In this document: positions 10,148-19,368 of the stretch, piece after piece
Layout of the letters: every line of letters starts with the position of its first letter
Position numbering within the stretch: the first letter of the stretch is position 1
Assembly (NCBI GenBank): GCA_949373155.1
Contig: CASICK010000015.1
Coordinates: 1-64,000, forward strand
Direction: 5' to 3'
Length of the DNA: 64,000 nucleotides
Origin: an uncultured Synechococcus sp.
GTDB taxonomy: Bacteria > Cyanobacteriota > Cyanobacteriia > PCC-6307 > Cyanobiaceae
Notes under the pieces: model-generated
Seen by the model: only the letters and a program-made list of their open reading frames with translations
Told to the model about the DNA's origin: nothing
Databases searched by the model: none
Position numbers and translations under genes: made by a program

Positions 10148-10876
10148 CTAGTGGGCCTCTTCGTGCACTGCTTCACCGATGTAATTAGCGGCGAGAGTTG
10201 CAAAAATCAGAGCCTGAATGGCACTGGTAAATAGACCAAGGAACATTGCTGGAAGCGGAACAAGTACTGGGACTAAGAAGGCCAGCACAGCCACAACCAA
10301 TTCATCGGCCAAGATATTTCCGAATAAACGGAAAGAAAGTGAGAGGGGCTTCGTGAAGTCCTCAATGATCTTGAAAGGGAGCATGATCGGGGTTGGCTCC
10401 ACGTAGTACTCGAAGTAGCGCAACCCCTTGCGGCTCAATCCTGCATAGAAGTAGGAAAGAGACACCAACAAGGCCATAGCCACTGTGGTGTTGATGTCTG
10501 CGGTTGGAGCACCCAACTCACCGTTGGGAAGTTCGATTAAGCGCCAAGGAATTAGCGCTCCACCCCAGTTGCAGACAAAGATGAAAAGGAACAGGGTCCC
10601 AATGAATGGGAGCCAATCACGATAGGCCTTCTCACCAATTTGTTCCCGAGCGAGATCACGTAAATAATCCCAAAGGAACTCCAGAAAGTTCTGGACACCG
10701 CTCGGATCACGCTCCATCTTGCGGGTACCTATCACGATCAGGGCAAGCAATGCTCCGATCACAACCCAAGAGCTGAGAAAAACTTGACCGTGAAGGTTGA
10801 TGTTGCCGATCTGCCAATACAGATGTTGACCGACCTCAAGTTCGGCGAACGGCAGATTGAGGGGAGTCAGAACCAT
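10148..10876 (-). CDS. atpB: F0F1 ATP synthase subunit a
   Basis: The a subunit (about 242 residues, atpI in plastid naming) is the membrane stator that carries the proton half-channels. The conserved Arg is visible in [14 protein letters not shown], and the family signature [20 protein letters not shown] precedes it. Several hydrophobic helices span the length, and the C-terminus is [12 protein letters not shown] chose the ATG at 10876 ([20 protein letters not shown]); a TTG seven codons upstream extends the frame but is less likely. It follows atpI by 23 bp. Confidence 0.95.
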   Translation of the reverse strand: MVLTPLNLPFAELEVGQHLYWQIGNINLHGQVFLSSWVVIGALLALIVIGTRKMERDPSGVQNFLEFLWDYLRDLAREQIGEKAYRDWLPFIGTLFLFIFVCNWGGALIPWRLIELPNGELGAPTADINTTVAMALLVSLSYFYAGLSRKGLRYFEYYVEPTPIMLPFKIIEDFTKPLSLSFRLFGNILADELVVAVLAFLVPVLVPLPAMFLGLFTSAIQALIFATLAANYIGEAVHEEAH

Positions 10877-10899
10877 GGCAGAAGCGAAGTTGCTCAAGA

Positions 10900-11325
10900 T
10901 CAGCCGTCAATGACGGTCTGAAGAATCAAGGCTGGCTTGTAAAGCAGAAATCCGAGAAAGGCTGGAAGCAATTCCAACTGTGGAAATTTTGCCGCTGCTA
11001 CGACAAGAAGCATCGGCACCACAATTTGAAATCGACCAACCTGACGAGAACCGCCACCGAGCCGAGCCACGCTGCGGGCTAGAAGGCGCAGGTAAAGAAG
11101 ACCGGCGCAGGATCCAACAAGCAGGCTGCGGGCCACCAATAGGTCAAATCTGAGGTATGCGAACAAAGCCGCACACAATGAAATAACTAGGGTGACCAGC
11201 ATCAGGCGTCGCTGAAGTCGGGCATAGCCCTCCATGCCGGAGTCGGTCGGGGCAGTTGCCACGTCCAAGTCAGTGGAGGTCGGTGCCTGCAAGCAGCGCC
11301 TGAGAAAGCGCGCGGAATCTATCAC
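10900..11325 (-). CDS. atpI: ATP synthase subunit I (assembly/accessory)
   Basis: This 141-residue protein precedes atpB, the usual place of the accessory I protein (atp1), which helps c-ring assembly or ion supply in some species. About four hydrophobic segments are visible ([69 protein letters not shown]). The GTG start overlaps the stop of the methyltransferase gene (GTGA), giving translational coupling. Sequence conservation in this family is weak, so the call rests on position and topology. Confidence 0.85.
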   Translation of the reverse strand: MIDSARFLRRCLQAPTSTDLDVATAPTDSGMEGYARLQRRLMLVTLVISLCAALFAYLRFDLLVARSLLVGSCAGLLYLRLLARSVARLGGGSRQVGRFQIVVPMLLVVAAAKFPQLELLPAFLGFLLYKPALILQTVIDG

Positions 11326-12542
11326 GCGTTTCCCCCCGACACCCCATGACCAGCCTCCAGCAAAAGCAATCTTTTGCTCATGAGATCTCTCGCCAGAGAG
11401 GCTGTTTTCTCTGTCCCACTCAGGATTCCAAGTGGAACTTCAGGGTTTTCATCAACCAAGCGGAGCAGGTTCCATTCCTCGTCTGAAATGGAGATGGGTT
11501 CAAAATCTGGCCCCAACATGCTTTTGGAAGGCCACCCCCAAAGACATGGCTGGCGTCGACCACTCGCTTGGAGCAGCCTTTCGTCGTTATCCCAAAGCAA
11601 AGGCTGAATAGGTTGAGCGCTCACAAAAAACTCAAAGTGACTGATATCAGGGTCAAGCTGCTCTACAAGGGACCATTGGTCTGAGATCGGTAAAGATTGC
11701 GCTCGAGATAGCAATTCACCCTTGAGCAATCGAGCCGGGGTCCAGACAGATGGGTTGGAGAAACCAGCGAAGTAGAGCCCCGATGACTTGATGAGTGCCA
11801 TCAACCTCTCGAGGTCATAACTGGTTTCCTGAGGATGCAAATACATATCGGCAAAGTTGGCGTCAGCGTGGGTATCGATCGCCCAACGTTGTTCGTGGGT
11901 GCGACGCAAACGATTGGTCTCAGGCAAGTCTGAGAACAACTCACGACCCAACCTCAAACCGTCCGCGCCTGCCCCCGCTTCCAAAAGCTCCAGAGCTTGC
12001 TGGGTGCGATGAATCTCCCAACGGCCAGCATCGGCATACAGAAACAGATGCAAAAGGCCCTTAGGCGCCAGGAGCTGTCCAAGCGCTTTCAATCCAGCCA
12101 GCGGGTCGCGCAGATGATGCAAAACCCCTACGGAGTTGATGTAATCAAAACGGCCTTCCTCTTGAAGATCCAACAGGCTGCGTTGTTCTATTCGAAGAGA
12201 TCGGACCTGGTCAGCGCCTCCAGAGCGGCGCAGCCGCTCCCTCGCTACATCGAGCGCTCCCGCACTGATGTCTACGGCCAAAATTTCTGCGCCTGGATTG
12301 AGATGGCAGAGGTAGTCCGTGCTGACGCCTGTGCCACAACCCGCATCCAGGATGCGAATCGAACCCGGATTTGACTTTTGCTCTTTGAGCCCTCCTCTCA
12401 CCGCAGCGAGCACGCTGTTGTGGCACCAACGCCAGTTGTATCCAGGAGGAGGGCCGTCTTGAAGCGGATCTGCTGGATAGGGGAAGCGGTCATAAAAGTC
12501 GCTCACCACAGGGGTAGCCACATCCGAGGGTGGAGTGTTCAT
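11322..12542 (-). CDS. class I SAM-dependent methyltransferase
   Basis: The 406-residue protein has a Rossmann methyltransferase domain in the first half. SAM-binding motif I is LDAGCGTGVSTDYL at about residues 65-78, followed by the acidic AVDIS and the motif VGVLHHLRDPLAGLKAL. An N-terminal SDFYDRFPYPADPLQDG segment precedes it. The C-terminal 180 residues form a separate region that ends in what looks like a winged-helix type module (DEEWNLLRLVDENPEV). The substrate is unknown; a protein or lipid target cannot be distinguished. It is the first gene of the atp operon in this genome and overlaps atpI by 4 bp, while apcE lies divergently on the other side. Confidence 0.8.
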   Translation of the reverse strand: MNTPPSDVATPVVSDFYDRFPYPADPLQDGPPPGYNWRWCHNSVLAAVRGGLKEQKSNPGSIRILDAGCGTGVSTDYLCHLNPGAEILAVDISAGALDVARERLRRSGGADQVRSLRIEQRSLLDLQEEGRFDYINSVGVLHHLRDPLAGLKALGQLLAPKGLLHLFLYADAGRWEIHRTQQALELLEAGAGADGLRLGRELFSDLPETNRLRRTHEQRWAIDTHADANFADMYLHPQETSYDLERLMALIKSSGLYFAGFSNPSVWTPARLLKGELLSRAQSLPISDQWSLVEQLDPDISHFEFFVSAQPIQPLLWDNDERLLQASGRRQPCLWGWPSKSMLGPDFEPISISDEEWNLLRLVDENPEVPLGILSGTEKTASLARDLMSKRLLLLEAGHGVSGGNA

Positions 12543-12699
12543 AAGGCCGCCGATTCTGGAAGGAGATGCTCAAGGGAGCATTTCACGGGAGATCGCCGTC
12601 GCACCCGAAAGCTCATCAGAGCTGCAAACATTTGTTCATGGCTGCCCAGAAGGCTGAGTGATGGGCCGTAACCTGACTCGATCCGGCTTGCTCTCGTTC

Positions 12700-15609
12700 A
12701 TGACAGTGACCGCCAGTAGCGGCAGCCCAAGGGTTTCCCCTCAGCTGTACGACACCCTGCCGCTCTCCAGTGTCCGTCGGGCTGAGCAACAAGACCGCTT
12801 CCCAGACGGTGGCGAGCTCGACACCCTGATCACTTTTTTCCGAAGTGGAAATGATCGGCTTGATGCAGCTCGCCTCCTAGCCAGCAATGCGGAATCGATC
12901 GTTGCCCGTGCCGCCAATCGAATCTTTGTAGGTGGCACCCCTCTCTCGTTTTTGGAGGAACCTCTCAGCACTGGAGAAGTGGCAGCCACTAGCGCCACTC
13001 CATTGGCCGCTGATCAGGTCGCATTTCAAGACTCGGTTCGTACTTTTACGGGCTCTGAATCTGGAGACACCAAAGGTAATTTCATCAGCAGACTGCTTCA
13101 AAGCAGCGACGACGGCGATGTACGCGTTGTTTTACCCACAGGCTTTACCGCCATCAGCGTGGCGAAATATGGCCCGGGGAATATGCGCAAATCCGTGCGC
13201 GACCTGGGATGGTTCCTGCGTTACGTGGGATATGCCTTAGTTGCCGGAGACCCAAGCATTCTCTCGGTGAACACTCGGGGATTGCGTGACGTTCTTGAAA
13301 AGGGCTGCTCCCTCTTCGCAACGAATGTGGCACTGCAAGAAATGCGCGCTGCTGCTGCTGCCCTCTTAAAAGACCGGCCTGAAGCACGCCGACTGGCGAT
13401 CGAATGCTTTGACGTGCTGCTCAAAGAGCTTGCTGTCGCAACGCCTTCAACGCGCCAGAAGCTAGGAAGCTCTGTTCGCCAGGGACTTCAGCTCCCTGCG
13501 ATCTATGCCCTGGCTGCTGAAACAGCTCAGCGCTTTGAAATGCGTACGGGACTATCCGGCGCTGAGAAGGCAGAGGTTGTTCGCGCCGCCTATCGGCAGG
13601 TATTCGAACGCGATATCGCCAAGGGCTACTCACAAACACCCAGTGGAGTGGAAGCCAGCCAGCTCGTCCAAGGGAAATTGTCCATGCGCGAATTCATTCG
13701 TGCGCTGGGGAAAAGCAAGGAATACAGAACCCAGTTTTATGAACCCTTCGTCAATAGCAGGGTCGTCGAACTTGCTTATAGACATTTTCTAGGCCGCGGG
13801 ATCAGTTCTCTAGAAGAATTCCGCAAGGCGTTCTCGATCGTCAGTAACCAAGGCTTGAACGGTCTTGTGGATGTGCTGATTAATGGAGCTGAGTACGCCC
13901 AAACCTTTGGGGAGGAAACCGTTCCTTACCTGCGTGATCTTGGTGAAGAGGCCCAAGAGAGTGCTGGTTGGGGGTCCAATCGCCGCTTGTTCCGGTTCAG
14001 CGCTCCCTTCGAATCTGCACCCCAATACGTCACTCTTTACGCGTCCTATCGCCAGCCGCTAGGAGACCAGCACGTCTACGGCGGCGGGAATGACCCGATC
14101 GGCAATCAATACGGCGCAATTTTCCCATCTTCCACAGCATCCGTTTCCACACGCCCAGCGCCATTCGGCTATTCCACCCGTCGTTTGCTTGTGAGCAATG
14201 GCCTGGCCCAGCCTGGGCAAATGGACAGTCCCCAGTTCCGCAGCAGCCGGCCGCGCAAGCTTGGGCCCACGGTTGTACGTCTGCAACAGATCGCCACTGG
14301 AGGGAATTCGCTTCCACGCCGAGGCGGACAACCCAGCATCCGTGGCACAGAATCCAGCACCCAAGCTGTGATCAAAGCCGTCTACGTACAGGTGCTCGGA
14401 AACACCGGTTATTCCGGAGAAAGGGTTGAGAGCGCTGAAAATAGACTTGAGAACGGCGATATCAACTTGCGTGAGTTCATTCGCCAAGTTGCTTGTTCCA
14501 ACCCCTTCAGGCGTCGCTACTGGGAAGGCCTATACATCACGAAGGCCATCGAAGTGATGCATCGCCGGTTACTCGGCCGACCCACCTTTGGGCGCTGGGA
14601 AATTGATGCTCTGTTCGACACTGCAGCTCGAAAAGGTTTTTACGGCGTTGTTGATGCCCTGATCGGCAGCAAAGAGTTTTCCGACTGCTTCGGTGATGAC
14701 ACGGTTCCTTATGAACGCTTTATCACCCCTAATGACCTAACCGTAAGGCGGGCTCCGGGGCTTCGCCGAGACGTGCAGGTTGAGCGTCTGGTCGATACGA
14801 CCCTGCGCCAGCGCCCCGATCCCATTCGAAGTGACAAGTTTGTTGGTTCTAGCGATGTCACGACAAGAAATCTGAGTTCAGGTAGAGACGTGAGCGACAT
14901 GTGGGCAATTGGCTTAAAAAGTGCCTCCCCTTCCACGCAATGGAAGATCTTGATGCGCACTCGTGGAAGGCAAGCAACCTCACCAGGCATATCTCCATTC
15001 GTACCGATTAGCAGCAAAAAGACTGATAGCACCAAGTCCAATACAGCCGATGCTCAGTTACGTGCTGCCCTTCCCATCGGCAAAGCAGAAGGCTACCGCT
15101 TCCGTAGTGGTCTCCCCACGACCCCAACGCTACGGAGACCTTTTGACGAAAGCGATTTGCGCCAAGTCGTCGACGCTACTTATCAACAATTGCTAAACAA
15201 AGTTCCACTTGAACAACAAAGAATGGTTATCGCCGAGTCCAAGCTTCGCGATGGGCAGATTGACCTGGCTGGATTCGTTGAAGCCGTAGCACTTGGAGAT
15301 GACTTCCAGGAGCGCTTGTTCTGCATGGCACCTCTTCGAGCCGCCACCGCAGCTTCATTGGCTTTATTGGGAAGAGCCTCAACGCCATCAGAGACCAGTC
15401 GCTTCTTGAGAATCAGATTTGAATCAGGTCAGCCTGCTGCCGTCAGTGACTTCTTAGCCCAAAGGTCTGCAAACACAGAATCATCAAGCCTTCCCGGGCT
15501 TGATGGAATGAATACCCAACAAGGGGTCCCTCAGGAAACGATCACTCGCACTGCGTCTCTCTATCGAGGTCCAGCGGGTATGACACCGCCACCACAAAAA
15601 GCTCTTTGA
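12700..15609 (+). CDS. apcE: phycobilisome core-membrane linker (ApcE, Lcm)
   Basis: The 969-residue linker builds the allophycocyanin core and passes energy to the photosystems as a terminal emitter. The first 230 residues are a phycobiliprotein domain with the typical loop insertion; the likely chromophore Cys is about residue 203 (LRDVLEKGCS). Three PBS-linker repeat domains follow, at about residues 235-415, 535-690 and 800-930, each with the signature of the type YRQVFERDI, LREFIRQVA or RRLLGRP. Three repeats imply a tricylindrical core. I chose the ATG at 12700 (MTVTASSGSPRVSP), as in other cyanobacteria; an earlier ATG at 12658 adds 14 untypical residues. Confidence 0.97.
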   Translation: MTVTASSGSPRVSPQLYDTLPLSSVRRAEQQDRFPDGGELDTLITFFRSGNDRLDAARLLASNAESIVARAANRIFVGGTPLSFLEEPLSTGEVAATSATPLAADQVAFQDSVRTFTGSESGDTKGNFISRLLQSSDDGDVRVVLPTGFTAISVAKYGPGNMRKSVRDLGWFLRYVGYALVAGDPSILSVNTRGLRDVLEKGCSLFATNVALQEMRAAAAALLKDRPEARRLAIECFDVLLKELAVATPSTRQKLGSSVRQGLQLPAIYALAAETAQRFEMRTGLSGAEKAEVVRAAYRQVFERDIAKGYSQTPSGVEASQLVQGKLSMREFIRALGKSKEYRTQFYEPFVNSRVVELAYRHFLGRGISSLEEFRKAFSIVSNQGLNGLVDVLINGAEYAQTFGEETVPYLRDLGEEAQESAGWGSNRRLFRFSAPFESAPQYVTLYASYRQPLGDQHVYGGGNDPIGNQYGAIFPSSTASVSTRPAPFGYSTRRLLVSNGLAQPGQMDSPQFRSSRPRKLGPTVVRLQQIATGGNSLPRRGGQPSIRGTESSTQAVIKAVYVQVLGNTGYSGERVESAENRLENGDINLREFIRQVACSNPFRRRYWEGLYITKAIEVMHRRLLGRPTFGRWEIDALFDTAARKGFYGVVDALIGSKEFSDCFGDDTVPYERFITPNDLTVRRAPGLRRDVQVERLVDTTLRQRPDPIRSDKFVGSSDVTTRNLSSGRDVSDMWAIGLKSASPSTQWKILMRTRGRQATSPGISPFVPISSKKTDSTKSNTADAQLRAALPIGKAEGYRFRSGLPTTPTLRRPFDESDLRQVVDATYQQLLNKVPLEQQRMVIAESKLRDGQIDLAGFVEAVALGDDFQERLFCMAPLRAATAASLALLGRASTPSETSRFLRIRFESGQPAAVSDFLAQRSANTESSSLPGLDGMNTQQGVPQETITRTASLYRGPAGMTPPPQKAL

Positions 15610-15640
15610 TATTAATAATTTCCTAAAAAATCATCGAGAG

Positions 15641-15680
15641 CAATAAAAATGCCGGAATTAAATCTCTGGCTTTTTTATTG
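15641..15680 (+). terminator. terminator after apcE
   Basis: The arm CAATAAAAA pairs with TTTTTTATTG, with a GCC/GGC inner stem and an 11-base loop, ending in a T-run. It lies 31 bp after the apcE stop, so apcE can end here while apcABC is transcribed from its own leader. Confidence 0.7.
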
Positions 15681-16023
15681 CTTTGTTGTCATAAATTCCA
15701 AGCGAAAGCCCTTTGGCTCCATTATATTTTCGCTTTCCGAACAAGCAGTGAAGATCTGTTACCGATGTCAATTCAGACGGGCAGATTGCACGAAAATATC
15801 TTTGGAAGAGGTCCCGGTTCAACTTCATCAAGTCGATCCAGCCCCGACCCTCGAAACGTCAACAGATACAACATCTGCGGACCTTTCGACTCGGATCTTC
15901 GGATCCAACCCCCTTGCGGCCTTTAAGCTGCTCCACGATCTCCTCGGAGATCCACCAACCACACCCATCACTCACCGGATATCGGTCTCCTACGGGCGGC
16001 CGCTTGTTTCGAGGTAGAACTGC
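15681..16023 (+). promoter_or_regulatory. long apcA leader/promoter region without a convincing gene
   Basis: Some 340 bp separate the apcE terminator from apcA, long for this compact chromosome. Two overlapping plus-strand frames are open here, but neither resembles a known protein and neither has a clear ribosome site. Long 5' leaders upstream of the highly expressed apcA gene are common in cyanobacteria, so the region probably holds the apcABC promoter and leader. I could not fix a -10 or -35 element with confidence. Confidence 0.45.
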
Positions 16024-16509
16024 ATGAGCATCGTCTCCAACTCGATCATCAACGCGGACGCCGAAGCCCGCTACTTAAGCCCTGGCGAACTGGACCAAAT
16101 CAAGTCCTTTGTCACCGGCGGCCAGCGGCGCCTACGTGTAGCCCAGGTTCTCAGCGAGAGCCGGGAGCGCATCGTCAAAACAGCAGGCGGCCAGCTGTTC
16201 CAGAAGCGTCCTGATGTCATCTCTCCAGGGGGCAATGCCTACGGCGAAGAGATGACCGCAACCTGTTTGCGGGACATGGATTACTACCTTCGTCTGGTCA
16301 CCTACGGCGTAGTGGCAGGCGATGTCACTCCGATCGAAGAGATTGGCGTCATTGGTGCCCGTGAGCTGTATCGCTCCCTTGGCACTCCACTCGAAGCCAT
16401 GGCTGAGTCTGTGCGCGAAATGAAATCAGTCGCCATGGGCATCCTCACCGGCTCAGACGCCGAAGAGGCTGGTTTTTACTTCGATTACGTGATTGGCTCC
16501 CTCGCCTAA
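16024..16509 (+). CDS. apcA: allophycocyanin alpha subunit
   Basis: The 161-residue alpha subunit forms the allophycocyanin core trimers with ApcB. It starts [20 protein letters not shown] and carries the phycocyanobilin-binding Cys81 in [18 protein letters not shown]. The length is exact for the family. A 41-bp spacer leads to apcB. Together with apcE upstream and apcBC downstream it supplies the phycobilisome core. Confidence 0.98.
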   Translation: MSIVSNSIINADAEARYLSPGELDQIKSFVTGGQRRLRVAQVLSESRERIVKTAGGQLFQKRPDVISPGGNAYGEEMTATCLRDMDYYLRLVTYGVVAGDVTPIEEIGVIGARELYRSLGTPLEAMAESVREMKSVAMGILTGSDAEEAGFYFDYVIGSLA

Positions 16510-16550
16510 ATCAACGGAACCAACTCCTCTCCACGTCACTTCTCTGATCC

Positions 16551-17039
16551 ATGCAAGACGCGATCACCAACGTCATTAACAAGTCGGACGTCCAGGGCCT
16601 GTATTTGGACACCACGTCCATGACCAGCCTCGAGTCGTATTTCGCCAGTGGCGAACTGCGCGTCAAGGCTGCAACAACGATTAGCACCAACGCATCTTTG
16701 ATTATCAAAGATGCTGTTGCTAATGCTCTGCTGTATTCGGACATCACCCGTCCAGGCGGCAACATGTACACCACTCGTCGTTATGCAGCTTGCATCCGCG
16801 ACCTGGATTACTACTTGCGCTATTCCACCTACGCGATGCTCGCCGGTGACACCTCCATTCTTGATGAGCGTGTTCTGAATGGCCTTAAGGAGACTTACAA
16901 CTCCTTAGGCGTACCGATCGGCGCAACAGTCCAGGCCATCCAAGCGATGAAGCAAGTTACGGCTTCCCTCGTTGGCCCTGATGCCGGCAAGGAGATGGGT
17001 GTGTACTTCGACTACATCTGTTCTGGACTTGGCAACTGA
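16551..17039 (+). CDS. apcB: allophycocyanin beta subunit
   Basis: The 162-residue beta subunit partners ApcA. It begins [20 protein letters not shown] and carries Asn71 (in [11 protein letters not shown]), the residue methylated by CpcM in this family, and the bilin-binding Cys81 in [15 protein letters not shown]. The stop overlaps the apcC start as TGATG, so the two are translationally coupled. Confidence 0.98.
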   Translation: MQDAITNVINKSDVQGLYLDTTSMTSLESYFASGELRVKAATTISTNASLIIKDAVANALLYSDITRPGGNMYTTRRYAACIRDLDYYLRYSTYAMLAGDTSILDERVLNGLKETYNSLGVPIGATVQAIQAMKQVTASLVGPDAGKEMGVYFDYICSGLGN

Positions 17040-17239
17040 TGCGTCTCTTCAAGGTCACAGCCTGCATCCCCTCACCTGAGAAGGTTCGATCGCAGCGTGA
17101 GTTGCAGAACACCTTTTTCACCAAGTGGGTTCCCTACGAGAGCTGGTTCGCTGAACAACAGCGCATCCAGAAGCAAGGTGGCCGCATCATCAAAGTTGAA
17201 CTTTGTACCGGTGGCCGTCAGGTCAACGTTGGGAATTAA
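17039..17239 (+). CDS. apcC: phycobilisome core small linker (Lc 7.8)
   Basis: The 66-residue linker caps the core cylinders. It is a CpcD-like domain: [20 protein letters not shown], then QNTFFTKWVPYESWFAEQQR and a basic C-terminus. The length and the position directly after apcB, overlapping its stop, are those of ApcC. Confidence 0.97.
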   Translation: MRLFKVTACIPSPEKVRSQRELQNTFFTKWVPYESWFAEQQRIQKQGGRIIKVELCTGGRQVNVGN

Positions 17240-17267
17240 TCACCAACCCGTTTCATCACATCACTAC

Positions 17268-17293
17268 AACCCGGCCTAGGTCGGGTTTTTTTG
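17268..17293 (+). terminator. terminator after apcABC
   Basis: The stem AACCCGG/TCGGGTT with a small CCTAG loop is followed by seven T residues, 28 bp after the apcC stop. It ends the core operon. Confidence 0.9.
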
Positions 17294-17361
17294 TTGTTTT
17301 GGCTTGGCAAAACGTTCAGAGGGCGGCTCAATAGAAGCCGGACTCTTCATTACTTCATCTC

Positions 17362-18606
17362 TTGAGCGACACCAGCGTGATCTCCAGAAGGAGCCGACCC
17401 ACGCGGAAGGGGGCTTTGAAAGGCCCTAAGGACTCAGCATCCAATCCGCGTGGCTTCTGGCAACGTTTGTTACCTCTTGATTGGTCGCTTTGGCCAACAG
17501 AGGCGAGGCTCCTCCTGAGCCTCACAGCCATCTGGTGCGTTGCTGGATTGTTGGTGTTGGCATCCGCCAGCTGGTGGGTTGCCGCTCGCGAACAGGGAGA
17601 AGGGGCGTACTACCTCAAACGCCAACTGGTCTGGATGCTGGCTAGCTGGAGCCTGATGGCGTTCGTTGCTTCCACAACGCTTAGACGTTGGCTCAAAATC
17701 GCCGGCCCTGGCCTATGGATCGGCTGCCTGATGGTGGCAGCCACCTTGGTCATGGGCACCACGGTGAATGGAGCAAGTCGCTGGCTGGTAATCGGGCCCA
17801 TCCAGATCCAACCATCAGAGTTGGTGAAACCATTTGTCGTTCTTCAGGCTGCCAATCTCTTCGCTCATTGGAAGCGGAGCGCACTCGATCAAAAATTGCT
17901 CTGGCTAACAAGCTTCGCGATCCTCGTTCTGCTGATCCTCAAACAGCCGAACCTGAGTACCGCGGCACTGATCGGTCTGTTGATCTGGTTGATGGCTTTT
18001 TCAGCAGGGCTTCCCCTGCTTCAACTGTTTGGAACCGCACTAGCCGGAGGCATGCTCGGGATCAGCAGCATCCTGATTAATGAATATCAGCGCATCAGGG
18101 TGATCTCATTTCTGAATCCTTGGAACGATCCCCAGGGTGATGGTTATCAACTTATTCAAAGCCTGCTGGCGATTGGATCAGGGGGGATTTTTGGCCAGGG
18201 ATTCGGGCTATCAACCCAGAAACTTCAATATCTACCGATCCAAAGCACAGATTTCATCTTCGCTGTCTACGCCGAAGAGTTTGGGTTCGTGGGGTCTGTG
18301 ATGTTGCTGGTGTTTCTGATGCTGATGGGCTTCTTGGGGCTGCGTGTTGCTTTGCGCTGCCGAAGCAACCAGGCAAGACTTACAGCCATTGGCTGTTCAA
18401 CCCTTCTCGTTGGACAATCGCTGATGAATATTGCAGTGGCCTCCGGTGCCATGCCCACAACTGGCCTCCCACTCCCTCTAGTCAGCTACGGAGGAAATTC
18501 GTTGCTCTCCAGCATGGTGATTATTGGCTTATTGATCCGATGCTCACTCGAGTCCACAGGCTTAATCGGTGGTCGCAGCCTCCGCGAGCAACAGCGTCGT
18601 GGATAA
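17362..18606 (+). CDS. ftsW: cell division lipid II polymerase/flippase FtsW
   Basis: The 414-residue SEDS-family membrane protein polymerises septal peptidoglycan with a partner transpeptidase. About ten hydrophobic helices follow a basic cytoplasmic N-terminus of 45 residues. SEDS signatures are present: GASRWLVIGPIQIQPSELVK, LNPWNDPQGDGYQLIQSLLA, GSGGIFGQGFG and YAEEFGFVGS. The start is a TTG at 17362; a GTG five codons later is an alternative. RodA is the paralogous alternative, but the motif set fits FtsW better. Confidence 0.9.
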   Translation: MSDTSVISRRSRPTRKGALKGPKDSASNPRGFWQRLLPLDWSLWPTEARLLLSLTAIWCVAGLLVLASASWWVAAREQGEGAYYLKRQLVWMLASWSLMAFVASTTLRRWLKIAGPGLWIGCLMVAATLVMGTTVNGASRWLVIGPIQIQPSELVKPFVVLQAANLFAHWKRSALDQKLLWLTSFAILVLLILKQPNLSTAALIGLLIWLMAFSAGLPLLQLFGTALAGGMLGISSILINEYQRIRVISFLNPWNDPQGDGYQLIQSLLAIGSGGIFGQGFGLSTQKLQYLPIQSTDFIFAVYAEEFGFVGSVMLLVFLMLMGFLGLRVALRCRSNQARLTAIGCSTLLVGQSLMNIAVASGAMPTTGLPLPLVSYGGNSLLSSMVIIGLLIRCSLESTGLIGGRSLREQQRRG

Positions 18607-18734
18607 GGTGATCTTGAATTGAGCCCGGCCTCACCGGTACAACCATTTCCTCTTTCGAGCTGGCACTGTCCGACCTTGCCCGCAGCAGCGAGCAACTGCT
18701 CAACCATGCGCTGCAGCAGCCTGGTCCAATCACT

Positions 18735-19364
18735 GTGGCTCTTGTCTTTGCAGGAGGAGCCTTAACCAGCCTGGGCCCCTGTTCCCTGTCTTTGCTGCCG
18801 ATCACGCTCGCCTACCTAGCTGGATTCGAGAGCAAGCAGAAGCCTTGGCAACGCAGCCTCTCGTTTTGCGCTGGAATCGTTGGCGCCCTTGTTGTGCTGG
18901 GAAGCCTGAGTGGCTTGCTAGGCCGCATCTACGGTCAAGTTCCTGGTTTGCTCCCAACTGTTGTTGCGGTGTTAGCCGTGGTGATGGGACTCAATCTGCT
19001 CGGGGTGGTTCGAATTCCCCTCCCCGCCGGGCCAGACCCGATGCGTTGGACGAGCAAGGTGCCCGCTCCGCTAGCCCCGGTCGCAGCAGGGTTGGCATTT
19101 GGCCTCGCAGCTTCACCCTGCACAACACCCGTATTGGCTGTTCTGCTGGGCTGGATTGCCAGCACAGGACGTCCGCTCCTCGGGGTGCTGATGCTCACAA
19201 GCTTCGGGATGGGTCAAGTACTTCCTCTGCTGCTCGCAGGCAACTTGGCAGCCTCTCTGCCACGGTTGCTGGCGTTGCGGCCCATTGGCCGTTGGGTGCC
19301 ACCGATCAGTGGCGTGATCCTTCTAACCACCGGCACTCTCACTTTATTAGCGAGACTGACCTGA
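18735..19364 (+). CDS. ccdA: cytochrome c biogenesis protein CcdA
   Basis: This thiol-transfer membrane protein moves reducing equivalents across the thylakoid membrane for haem attachment to c-type cytochromes. At least five hydrophobic helices are visible, and the two redox cysteines sit in [19 protein letters not shown] and [17 protein letters not shown]. The frame is open about 115 bases upstream of the GTG used here and encodes plausible residues (FELALSDLARSSEQLLNH), so the true start is probably earlier at a non-ATG codon. The stop is 4 bp before ccs1, its functional partner in the system II cytochrome c pathway. Confidence 0.9.
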   Translation: MALVFAGGALTSLGPCSLSLLPITLAYLAGFESKQKPWQRSLSFCAGIVGALVVLGSLSGLLGRIYGQVPGLLPTVVAVLAVVMGLNLLGVVRIPLPAGPDPMRWTSKVPAPLAPVAAGLAFGLAASPCTTPVLAVLLGWIASTGRPLLGVLMLTSFGMGQVLPLLLAGNLAASLPRLLALRPIGRWVPPISGVILLTTGTLTLLARLT

Positions 19365-19368
19365 TCCG

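Noticed and set aside
15649..16017. Plus-strand 122-aa frame between apcE and apcA
   Set aside because: It starts inside the apcE terminator, has no recognisable domain, and a second unrelated frame is open over the same bases; better explained as apcA leader.
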